A DNA stretch of 44,698 nt, taken from the NCBI GenBank assembly GCA_002395225.1, contig DGWH01000055.1, positions 1 through 44,698 of the forward strand. The letters run 5' to 3'. Position numbers and translations under genes: made by a program. Shown here piece by piece: positions 1-6,727 of this stretch (positions are counted from its first letter, which is position 1; the number at the start of each line of letters is the position of its first letter). The notes under the pieces were generated by a model. That model saw only the letters and a program-made list of their open reading frames with translations. It ran no database searches and was not told the DNA's origin. Source of the stretch: Christensenella sp. UBA4263 (GTDB lineage Bacteria > Bacillota > Clostridia > Christensenellales > Aristaeellaceae).

Positions 1-192
1 CAAGTTATCGATATAAATTCTCTATCGATGGGCGAAATCATCCTAAAGTAGCACTTGTAAATGGAGCAATGCGAACAGTGAGGCCCTGAGCGAATGTTCG
101 GTTTTATAACGCTATTTTCTGTACTTTTCATTAGGTTGACGCCATTGCAGCATGTTCAGCAATACATCTGAAAGCTGTGTTCCATCCAAACA
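1..192. other. Left-edge segment without a recognisable gene
   Basis: A plus-strand frame is open from position 3 to a TGA at 87-89 and could be the last 28 residues of a protein that starts outside the window. I do not recognise it and the piece is too short to judge. Nothing convincing is seen from 90 to 192. The segment is visibly more AT-rich than the sugar loci to its right. Confidence 0.2.
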
Positions 193-226
193 ACAGAGGA
201 ACTTCCATCACTGGAAGTTCCTCTGT
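193..226 (-). terminator. Terminator of the DUF4869/ATPase cassette
   Basis: A perfect 15-bp inverted repeat (193-207 with 212-226) closes on a 4-nt loop directly after the ATPase stop codon. On the minus strand it is followed by a short T-rich run (TTGTTTGG). Position and shape fit an intrinsic terminator for the two-gene unit. Confidence 0.65.
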
Positions 227-229
227 GTG

Positions 230-676
230 TTAATTATGTCTGTAAAATTCATGATAATATTGTTTCACCCCACCATATTTTCCACTTGTCCGAATTCCAT
301 ATATTTCGGTCACACTGTAAGGAAGATTTGGAAGGCCCTCACGACTGACAATTACATAATAATTGTCAGTCTTCTGTATGACATTTGAGAACTCATCTGT
401 AACAACAAATGCATTTCCTTCGTCAATAAATACAATACTGTCATGCATTTCCGAGAGTTGCCCCTTCCAGGTCGTACCACTCAAGACATAACAGGGCCTG
501 TCACAGATTAACTGAACCGCACTGTCATTCCCATTGTTACTGTACTCCTCTATCATGTCAATCAGCGTTGTCTTTCCTGTCGCACTATCCCCACGGAGGA
601 CCGTCAGATTCCGTTTAAGTTCAAATTCGTACCGAACACGTTTATTTTGTATCTGAACCTTTTGAGTTCCCTGCAT
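230..676 (-). CDS. Small P-loop ATPase-like protein, partner of a DUF4869 protein
   Basis: This is a 148-residue protein. A Walker A motif (GDSATGKTT, residues 29-37) follows a short beta-rich start, and a hydrophobic Walker B (IVFIDE, 81-86) lies in the middle. A strand ending in VIVSREG (108-114) could be a sensor-1-like element. The protein is far shorter than usual AAA or ABC ATPases and has no signature motif, so it may be a minimal KAP/AAA-like NTPase or a switch. I chose ATG at 676 because AAAGGA lies six bases before it; a TTG 15 bases upstream also keeps the frame open. It starts 11 bases after the DUF4869 stop, so the two are almost certainly one transcript. Base composition is more AT-rich than neighbouring sugar genes, which suggests acquired DNA. 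Biological role unknown. Confidence 0.75.
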   Translation of the reverse strand: MQGTQKVQIQNKRVRYEFELKRNLTVLRGDSATGKTTLIDMIEEYSNNGNDSAVQLICDRPCYVLSGTTWKGQLSEMHDSIVFIDEGNAFVVTDEFSNVIQKTDNYYVIVSREGLPNLPYSVTEIYGIRTSGKYGGVKQYYHEFYRHN

Positions 677-687
677 AGCATTTCCTT

Positions 688-1125
688 TCAAACATAATTG
701 ATTGCTGTATCAATCAGTTCTCTCCTGTTATGGACTGTCTCTCCGGTATTCCTGATTTTAATCACAAACGGTTCATTCCCAAAGTCCATAATGTGACGTA
801 AATTCACTGTTCTGTCCTCATTCTCCGCAATTTTCAAAAGCCACCTGGCACAATTGTCCCCACAGGTAGACGCATTGAAAATCTTTTCTGGTTCGAACTT
901 CACCAGAATCAACGTCTTTACCCCACCGGACAAATTCAATGGCGGAATCTTTCCCAGTACAGGGCTGTCGATAATACCACTGTCAATCACCTCTGAATGG
1001 TCAATATCCCGGATCATCTGTTTGACAAACGGATCTGTGATCCACTCATCCTCATAATCGTTTTTAAAATAGACAGTCGTATTAAAAATGGCCTCTGGCA
1101 TGTTTCCGAAAAAAACATTCAACAT
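688..1125 (-). CDS. DUF4869-like protein
   Basis: This 145-residue protein begins MLNVFFGNMPEA and carries the pattern I associate with DUF4869 proteins of Clostridia: FKNxYEDEWI near the start, then SPVLGKIPP and LSGGVKTLIL in the middle. The match is from memory of the family and was not searched. No signal peptide or membrane segment is visible. A GGGGGA Shine-Dalgarno lies just upstream of ATG 1125. It is the first gene of a two-gene unit with the small P-loop ATPase. The function of the family is unknown to me. Composition is AT-richer than the rest of the window, as expected for accessory DNA. Confidence 0.7.
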   Translation of the reverse strand: MLNVFFGNMPEAIFNTTVYFKNDYEDEWITDPFVKQMIRDIDHSEVIDSGIIDSPVLGKIPPLNLSGGVKTLILVKFEPEKIFNASTCGDNCARWLLKIAENEDRTVNLRHIMDFGNEPFVIKIRNTGETVHNRRELIDTAINYV

Positions 1126-1453
1126 TCTTGTTTCCCCCAGAATTCTTCCATGTAATCCGATTAAGGGTTCGATTCTGTTCAGAGAATCGTACCTGCTTTT
1201 TGAAAATCAGAACTGCTCTTTCCTGCAGTTTAACTGTCTGGATCAGATGAATGCATTCCATCACTCCCCAGGTGGATGTTGTGGATACCTTCCAATCCGT
1301 CTGCTTTATGAGTGTAATCTGTTCCCGGCTGAAAGTCAAACACTTTCAGTTTCTCCGGCTCCTTACAGGATCCATTCCGCAACATTCCGGGAACCCCAAT
1401 CATTAATCATTCCTCCTCAGTTGTGTAGTTGTTTAGCATTCCTGGGAATCCTT
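1126..1453 (-). other. Leader/intergenic region of the DUF4869 cassette
   Basis: No protein is supported here. An 85-codon minus frame (1082-1339) needs a TTG start, overlaps the DUF4869 gene for more than 40 bases and has no ribosome-binding site, so I do not call it. If the promoter at 1311-1339 is real, this stretch gives an untranslated leader of about 180 nt. Confidence 0.4.
1311..1339 (-). promoter_or_regulatory. Candidate sigma-A promoter of the DUF4869 cassette
   Basis: On the minus strand TTGACT (1334-1339) and TACACT (1311-1316) are separated by exactly 17 bases. It points at the DUF4869 gene, about 185 bases downstream. No other good -35/-10 pair was seen closer to the gene. Confidence 0.45.
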
Positions 1454-1507
1454 CAGAAAGTCAAAGAGAGAATTGCCCCAAACAGCAATTCTCTCTTTGA
1501 CTTTCTG
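1454..1507 (-). terminator. Terminator after the GH88 operon
   Basis: A perfect 23-bp inverted repeat (1454-1476 with 1485-1507) has an 8-nt loop and begins 15 bases past the GH88 stop codon. It lacks a strong T run on the minus strand, but its length and place fit an end-of-operon hairpin. It also shields the left-edge cassette from read-through. Confidence 0.6.
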
Positions 1508-1522
1508 TTATCTTGATTCACC

Positions 1523-2653
1523 TTACCAGAAGAGGAATGGATCTCCGCGCAGCTTAAGGATCGCCTCGGTGAAGAAAAAGTCGGCATAAATCATGGCGAT
1601 ATTGTGGTCATTCCCATGATAGGAACCGGTGCACCGGGTCAGAATAGCGGGACTGGTCGGGTCCCATTTTGCGCAGTGCGCCTCCAGTGCACCCAGTGTG
1701 GCCAGTGCCGCGTCAAAATAGCGTTTCGTTTCCGTCAGCCGTGCCAGTTCCATCAGACCGCAGGCCGCAATGGCACCGGCACAGGCATCCCTCAGGTCAT
1801 CCCCCTCTGGCTGTCGGAAATCACAGCGCGGAATCCAGTCATTCGCGACCTGGGAGAGGTAATAATCTGCCACCCTTTGGGACACTGTCAGGTATTCCTT
1901 CTTCCCCGTGTGAATATAACTCAGCGCAAAGCCATACAGTGCCCAGGCCTGTCCCCGGCTCCAGGCAGATCCGGGGGCAAAGCCCTGTCCGGCAGGGGTA
2001 TCAAGGACCGCGCCGGTTTCCGGATCAAAAATCACGATATGATTGCAGCTGCCATCTGCCCGCACAAAATGATCCATGGCTGTGTCGGCATGCCGCATGG
2101 CGATCATCCGGAAACGCGGATCTCCGGTCCATTCACTGGCGCGGTACAGCAGATTCAGGTTCATCATGCAGTCGATGATGGCCCAGCCCGCACGATCCTC
2201 ATTCCACGCACGGATAAAGCCGTTCGGGTTGAAGCGGCCGGCCAGGAGATTTGCTGCCAGCAGGACCCGTTTGCGGCTCCGGTCATTTTGGGTCAGTCGA
2301 AAGTTTACGCCGGAGGAAAGCAGCCACATGAACCCCACGTCATGATGCAGATGATCAAAGTCACAAAAAGCCTCATCCAGCCTTGTTTCCGCCCGTTCCG
2401 CCTCCTGGCGATATCGGTCATCCCCTGTCATGCGGTACATGGCCCACATCTGTCCCGGCCAGAAACCGTTAGTCCACCAGCAAATCCCATCAAAAGGACC
2501 GGGCGCCCACTCATTTTCCCGCACTGTATAGGGAATGAACGGAAGTCCCTCCGCCTTTTTAAGGGCGGCAGGCATCTTGTTCATCAGTTTCCCGCTCACA
2601 TCGTCCGTGAATTCCTTGCAGGACAATCTCATCTCTTCAAAATTCATGTTCAT
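1523..2653 (-). CDS. GH88 unsaturated glucuronyl hydrolase
   Basis: A 376-residue cytoplasmic enzyme with no signal peptide, of normal family length. GH88 enzymes hydrate the 4,5-double bond of the unsaturated uronic acid left by polysaccharide lyases, releasing it from the oligosaccharide. Visible hallmarks are HHDVGFMWLLSSG, with the Asp of the HD-x-GF motif, and IIDCMMNLNLLY, with the second catalytic Asp (equivalents of Asp88 and Asp149 of Bacillus UGL). SAWSRGQAWALYGFA and DACAGAIAACGLMELA, typical of (alpha/alpha)6-barrel members, also appear. Its ATG overlaps the upstream permease stop by one base (TGATG), so translation is coupled. It is the last gene of the operon. GH105 is the main alternative, but the motif set favours GH88. 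Confidence 0.88.
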   Translation of the reverse strand: MNMNFEEMRLSCKEFTDDVSGKLMNKMPAALKKAEGLPFIPYTVRENEWAPGPFDGICWWTNGFWPGQMWAMYRMTGDDRYRQEAERAETRLDEAFCDFDHLHHDVGFMWLLSSGVNFRLTQNDRSRKRVLLAANLLAGRFNPNGFIRAWNEDRAGWAIIDCMMNLNLLYRASEWTGDPRFRMIAMRHADTAMDHFVRADGSCNHIVIFDPETGAVLDTPAGQGFAPGSAWSRGQAWALYGFALSYIHTGKKEYLTVSQRVADYYLSQVANDWIPRCDFRQPEGDDLRDACAGAIAACGLMELARLTETKRYFDAALATLGALEAHCAKWDPTSPAILTRCTGSYHGNDHNIAMIYADFFFTEAILKLRGDPFLFW

Positions 2654-3519
2654 CAGCCTTTCGCAGCACCGGCAGTGATGCCTTTGACAAAATACCCCTG
2701 CAACGCAAAGAAAACAATCAGGATCGGCACAATGCCGCAGACAACACCCGAGAACACAATATCCCAGCGGCTGGACAGCTCGCCCGCAAACCGATAGATC
2801 TCCACGTTAATGGTCTTCGCACCGGTGGAGGGCAGCACCAGGGAGGGCATCAGGTAATCGTTCCAGATACCCAGTCCGTTCAGGATCACCATGGAGGCCG
2901 TGCAGGGCTTGAGCAGCGGAAAGACGATCTGCCAGAAGGTCCGCAGGGAAGAGCAGCCGTCAATCTGGGCCGCCTCCTCAATTTCCCGGGGAATGCCGGA
3001 GACAAAAGAGGTAAACAGCAGCGTACCAAATCCGGTTGCCCCTGCGATATAGATCACCACGGGACCCGCCAGGGTGCCGAAGATCCCCACCGTATTCAGT
3101 TCCCGGAACAGCGCGACCATGTACGCCTGGAAAGGAATCATCATCCCAGCCAGGAAAAAGGTGTAAATGGCGGTTGAAAGCCGGCTTTGCGTGCGGGCAA
3201 TGCCATAGGCACCCATGGGAATCACCAGGATAATCAGACACTCGGAGACCACTGTCAGAAAGATGCTGTTGAAAAAGGCCCGCGGGAAATCCGTCTTGGC
3301 AAACAGGTATTCAAAACCGCCTGTATACAGACTGCCAGGGAAAGCAAGCGGATTTTTCAGAATTTCGCCATTGGTCTTAAATGCGGACATGAAGCTGATA
3401 AACAGCGGCGCCAGGAACAGCAGCACCAGCAGAATCAGAACCACGAACAGGACAATCTGTCCGGGTCTCACCCGTTCCCCTTTATACTGAACGGCTTTCA
3501 TTGACTTGACACCTTCCAT
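2653..3519 (-). CDS. Carbohydrate ABC transporter permease, MalG type
   Basis: A 288-residue inner-membrane subunit of a CUT1 sugar importer with about six membrane helices. The cytoplasmic coupling (EAA) loop is clear: EIEEAAQIDGCSSLRTFWQI, then PLLKP. The C-terminus ends QGYFVKGITAGAAKG, typical of MalG-like permeases. I chose ATG 3519, which overlaps the MalF-like gene's stop by one base; an in-frame GTG at 3522 is better spaced from the GGGAGGTG site, and an internal ATG at 3501 is also possible. Together with the MalF-like permease and the solute-binding protein it would import the substrate of the GH88 enzyme. Confidence 0.92.
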   Translation of the reverse strand: MEGVKSMKAVQYKGERVRPGQIVLFVVLILLVLLFLAPLFISFMSAFKTNGEILKNPLAFPGSLYTGGFEYLFAKTDFPRAFFNSIFLTVVSECLIILVIPMGAYGIARTQSRLSTAIYTFFLAGMMIPFQAYMVALFRELNTVGIFGTLAGPVVIYIAGATGFGTLLFTSFVSGIPREIEEAAQIDGCSSLRTFWQIVFPLLKPCTASMVILNGLGIWNDYLMPSLVLPSTGAKTINVEIYRFAGELSSRWDIVFSGVVCGIVPILIVFFALQGYFVKGITAGAAKG

Positions 3520-5012
3520 CACATCTGCACCTCCCTCTTACGAAGCATGGTGGACTGGAATCCACCGAATACGAGAATAATCAGGAACAGGATGACGGCC
3601 ATGGCCGTGCCATAGCCCTGGCGCATCTCACCAAAGGCCACCTTGTAAACCATGTACGTAATGGTTTCCGTAGAGAATCCGGGGCCGCCGTCCGTGAGAA
3701 TGGCGATTTCGTCGTAAATCTTCAGGCCGTTGATCAGGGCCAGCGTCAGGTTAATGGTAAAGGAGCCGGCCAGCATGGGAATGGTAATATGACGGAATGT
3801 CTGCCGTCCATTTGCCCCGTCAATGGATGCCGCCTCAAGGAGATCCGTGGAAATGCCCTGCAGGGCCGCCAGGTAGATGATCATGTAATAACCTGCATTT
3901 TTCCACAGCAGAACAAAGATGATGGACAGCAGGGCATTGGGCATGACGTCGATAAACTTGATCGAGGACATCCCCAGGACGTTCAGCACAAAATTCACCA
4001 CGCCGAAGGAATAGTTGAACATAATGCGCCAGATAAAGCCGGCAATAATGCCGGAGATCAGCACCGGCAGATAGAAACCGGAACGGAAGATGTTCCTGCC
4101 CCATCTTACCTTGTCCACTGCCACGGCAAGTGCCAGGGCAATCACGTTCACCAGCACGGTAAAAGCCGCGGCGATGAGGATGGTATTCAGTGCAGCAGAA
4201 CCAAAGCGCGCTGAGCCGAAAATATTGACAAAGTTGTCAAAGCCAATAAAGCGCATAGACGCTTCCGTAATGCCATCATAGGAGGTAAACGCCAGATAGA
4301 CACTGGAGATGGCCGGGGTAATGACAAAGGCCGTGTACAGTGTAAGGGCAGGAACGACAAACCACAGAAGGCTTTTCTGAAGCGCCCCCTTCTCCTCCGG
4401 CAGCCACTGGACAATTGCCATCAGCAGCATCCCGGCCAGGCCCAGCCAGGCCCAGATCGTCACACGCATTTCCGGAACCGCGTTATCCTGAAGCAGTTTG
4501 GCGGTCACTTTTCCCAGTGCCTCATCTGTGTTCATTGCAGCATCCCGAATGTTCTGGGCAAAGGTCTGAAAGTTCCAGATCCCAATCAGCATCAGCACGG
4601 CCACCGCAATGCCTGCCACGGTAAACAGCGGTTTTCTCTTTCGGCCGATATTCACCCCCAGGTTTTCGGCAAAACACATCAGGAACATCGCAAATGCGGC
4701 GATCAGGCCCAGCGTCGCTGCCAGGGCCGTCATTCTGAGCGGCTGTGCAGCCCCTGATACAGGCGTGGTCACGCCCTCCACAAGCTTCGCCTTACGGACA
4801 ATGGTACTCAGCTGTTTCTGCAGCTGGGACGCGGCACCGGGCATGGAGATACCGTTTCCCTGAAGGCCGTTTTTCATTGCAACATTTTTCCACGCCCCGA
4901 TCCGGAACATGGGCATCAGAAAGCATAAAACGAGAAACATGGCCAACACCAGGCGCAAGACATGTTGGAATGTGCGTTTTCCCGCCTTATGATCCGTTTT
5001 CACAGCCTGCAT
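3519..5012 (-). CDS. Carbohydrate ABC transporter permease, MalF type, with long N-terminal membrane extension
   Basis: A 497-residue permease. The last ~290 residues are an ordinary MalF-like CUT1 permease (LWFVVPALTLYTAFVITPAI onward, EAA loop LLEAASIDGANGRQTFRHI, then LTDGGPGFSTETITYMVY). The first ~200 residues are extra. They hold a helix near 20-40 (LVLAMFLVLCFLMPMF), a hydrophilic stretch rich in Gln, Lys and Ala, and further helices (LAATLGLIAAFAMFLMCF; LFTVAGIAVAVLMLIGIW; WLGLAGMLLMAIVQWL). Usual family members have about 300 residues; E. coli MalF has an extra region, but of a different plan. ATG 5012 is chosen because GGAGGAGG lies ten bases before it; the frame is open 60 codons further upstream, but through the intergenic hairpin. 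Confidence 0.9.
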   Translation of the reverse strand: MQAVKTDHKAGKRTFQHVLRLVLAMFLVLCFLMPMFRIGAWKNVAMKNGLQGNGISMPGAASQLQKQLSTIVRKAKLVEGVTTPVSGAAQPLRMTALAATLGLIAAFAMFLMCFAENLGVNIGRKRKPLFTVAGIAVAVLMLIGIWNFQTFAQNIRDAAMNTDEALGKVTAKLLQDNAVPEMRVTIWAWLGLAGMLLMAIVQWLPEEKGALQKSLLWFVVPALTLYTAFVITPAISSVYLAFTSYDGITEASMRFIGFDNFVNIFGSARFGSAALNTILIAAAFTVLVNVIALALAVAVDKVRWGRNIFRSGFYLPVLISGIIAGFIWRIMFNYSFGVVNFVLNVLGMSSIKFIDVMPNALLSIIFVLLWKNAGYYMIIYLAALQGISTDLLEAASIDGANGRQTFRHITIPMLAGSFTINLTLALINGLKIYDEIAILTDGGPGFSTETITYMVYKVAFGEMRQGYGTAMAVILFLIILVFGGFQSTMLRKREVQM

Positions 5013-5129
5013 AGCGCTTTTTCCTCCTCCAGTCTGAATGATGAAAATGACGGTCCGCAGCGAGTGGTGAATCTCGCCGCAGACCGTCTTCTCTATCAGC
5101 AGCGACTTGGTCTTTCGGCGCAGCTGCAA

Positions 5130-5168
5130 TTCCAGTGCTCCTATTTGACAAAACGACGCTGCGCGTCG
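5130..5168 (-). repeat. Dispersed hairpin + GTCAAAT element, copy A
   Basis: On the minus strand CGACGC-GCA-GCGTCG forms a hairpin (5154-5168), followed by TTTTGTCAAAT. The same plan, a six-base-pair stem on a three-base loop and then GTCAAAT, occurs at 14811, 18412 and 29551. This copy lies between the solute-binding protein gene and the permease genes, where a stem could also limit permease expression. Confidence 0.5.
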
Positions 5169-5198
5169 GCCCGCTTTGCGGCAGGGCCGCACCCTATT

Positions 5199-6497
5199 TT
5201 ATTCAGTCACAACGCCGACACCGGTTACCGGATTAAAGGTCTGTGTCTCCACATCCCATTCAGCCTGCATCTCCTCAAGGCCCTGCTCAATGGTCTTGGA
5301 GCCGGTCGCCCACTCCTGGGCGATCTTGTAGGAGAAGTTGCGGAAGGCAGAGGGAATCTCGTTGTCGCCCCACTTGCTGTTCCAGCCGGGTTCATTGGTG
5401 GCAGCCGCTTTCTGGGTGGCAATCATCTTGTTCACAATCTCACCAAAGTCTACCTGAATATCGTTGACCGGCAGGAAAGACATGGTGGTCAGGTAGTAGC
5501 TGTAGTTGTCATCCCGCATGCAGTACCGGATCCACAGTTTGGCGGCCAGCAGCTTGTCATCATCTGCCGCGCAGTCAGCGGAGTACATCCAGCCGTTCAG
5601 GCTCGGGCCGCCCCACATATTGAGCTCGCCGTTCTCGTTGTGCAGCGGGAACCAGCCGAATTCAAAGGAAGGATCCGCGTCCTGAATGTTGGCGACCATA
5701 TGGGCGCCGGAGAAGAACATGGCCGCCTTGCCGGTGACCAGGAAAGAGGCAATCTGGCTGTCCGAGGTGGACATGAAGCCCTCTTCCACATAGCCCTTCA
5801 GATAAATATCTGCGTACTTGCGGAAACCATTGGCCACAAAATCCTCTGTCCACTTGCGCTCGCCGGTGTACAGATGCCGGATGAAGTCCGGGTCTTCCTT
5901 GGTCACATAGTTGATGTACCACTGCATCCAGGTAAAGCCCACGTGCCAGATGTCCGCCGCACCGACCACCATGGGTGCCATGGTGCCATCTGCCTTAATC
6001 GCCTCGCAGAGGTCCAGGAATTCCTGATAGGTCTGCGGCTCCTTGAAGCCCTTCTCAGTGAAATAGGCCTTGTTGTAGAAGAAGCCCAGCGGTGCATCCG
6101 CCTTGGAGGGGACACAGTAGTACTTTCCGTTGTAGTCCGGCGCATTGTTGACCAGTTTGATCAGCTCCGGGTCCACTTCGGCAATCTTGCCGGCCCTGGC
6201 CCACATGGGCACATCCCGCGCTTCCATCAGGTCCGGGAACTCACCCACCGCATCCAGACTCTTCAGTCCCTCAGAAAAGGACGAGGAGGTGGGGGTCACG
6301 TTGGTGATCTTGATCATCGGGTACTCTTTCTCAAACCCAGCGATGAGCGTTTCAACCACCTCATTAAACTTCACGTCACCATTTCCGCAGAAAAAGGTGA
6401 GTTCTACCTCCTCGCCTGGGACCTCCTCCTCTGCCAGAACCGGCATCACGGCCAGCAGCATCAGCACGGTCATCAGGAATGCAAGCATTTTCTTCAT
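5199..6497 (-). CDS. Extracellular sugar-binding protein of an ABC importer (family 1)
   Basis: A 432-residue solute-binding protein, first gene of the operon with two permeases and GH88. The signal peptide (MKKMLAFLMTVLMLLAVMPVLAEEE) has a classical Ala-x-Ala-like end (VLA/E) and no lipobox cysteine. The mature part shows the family-1 pattern: FEKEYPMIKITNV, FPDLMEARDVPMWARAGKIAEVDP, GKYYCVPSKADAPLGFFYNKAYF and FLVTGKAAMFFSGAHMV. It binds the oligosaccharide outside the membrane and hands it to the permease pair. AAGGAGG precedes ATG 6497. The YesMN pair encoded divergently is the obvious regulator. The substrate is inferred, from GH88, to be an unsaturated uronyl oligosaccharide. Confidence 0.92.
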   Translation of the reverse strand: MKKMLAFLMTVLMLLAVMPVLAEEEVPGEEVELTFFCGNGDVKFNEVVETLIAGFEKEYPMIKITNVTPTSSSFSEGLKSLDAVGEFPDLMEARDVPMWARAGKIAEVDPELIKLVNNAPDYNGKYYCVPSKADAPLGFFYNKAYFTEKGFKEPQTYQEFLDLCEAIKADGTMAPMVVGAADIWHVGFTWMQWYINYVTKEDPDFIRHLYTGERKWTEDFVANGFRKYADIYLKGYVEEGFMSTSDSQIASFLVTGKAAMFFSGAHMVANIQDADPSFEFGWFPLHNENGELNMWGGPSLNGWMYSADCAADDDKLLAAKLWIRYCMRDDNYSYYLTTMSFLPVNDIQVDFGEIVNKMIATQKAAATNEPGWNSKWGDNEIPSAFRNFSYKIAQEWATGSKTIEQGLEEMQAEWDVETQTFNPVTGVGVVTE

Positions 6498-6546
6498 TTT
6501 CAGGTACCTCCTTCAATTTTTCCGGGCTCTCCCGGTTGCTGACCTG

Positions 6547-6552
6547 ATTATA
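6547..6552 (-). promoter_or_regulatory. -10 box upstream of the solute-binding protein gene
   Basis: A perfect TATAAT lies on the minus strand about 50 bases before the start codon. The hexamer at -35 spacing (CACAGG) is poor. A good -10 with a weak -35 fits a promoter that needs an activator such as the neighbouring YesN-type regulator. Confidence 0.45.
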
Positions 6553-6727
6553 CGCAGGAATCACCCCTGCCTGTGAGTGAAAAACTTTGGCTCTTTGTGG
6601 GAAAATCTTTTGAATTGTCCGGAAGAGGCGCCCTCAATCTTGATTTTTCCCCTTTTCTCCATTATCATCCGCATCAGTGACGCTGATCCTGTCCCCGGCG
6701 GCAGGTGTAACTGAGAGGTGAGCACGC

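Noticed and set aside
3..89. A short open plus-strand frame at the left edge
   Set aside because: Only 28 residues are visible and I do not recognise them, so it is not listed as a gene.
1082..1339. An 85-codon frame upstream of the DUF4869 gene
   Set aside because: It needs a TTG start without a ribosome-binding site and overlaps the DUF4869 start by more than 40 bases.
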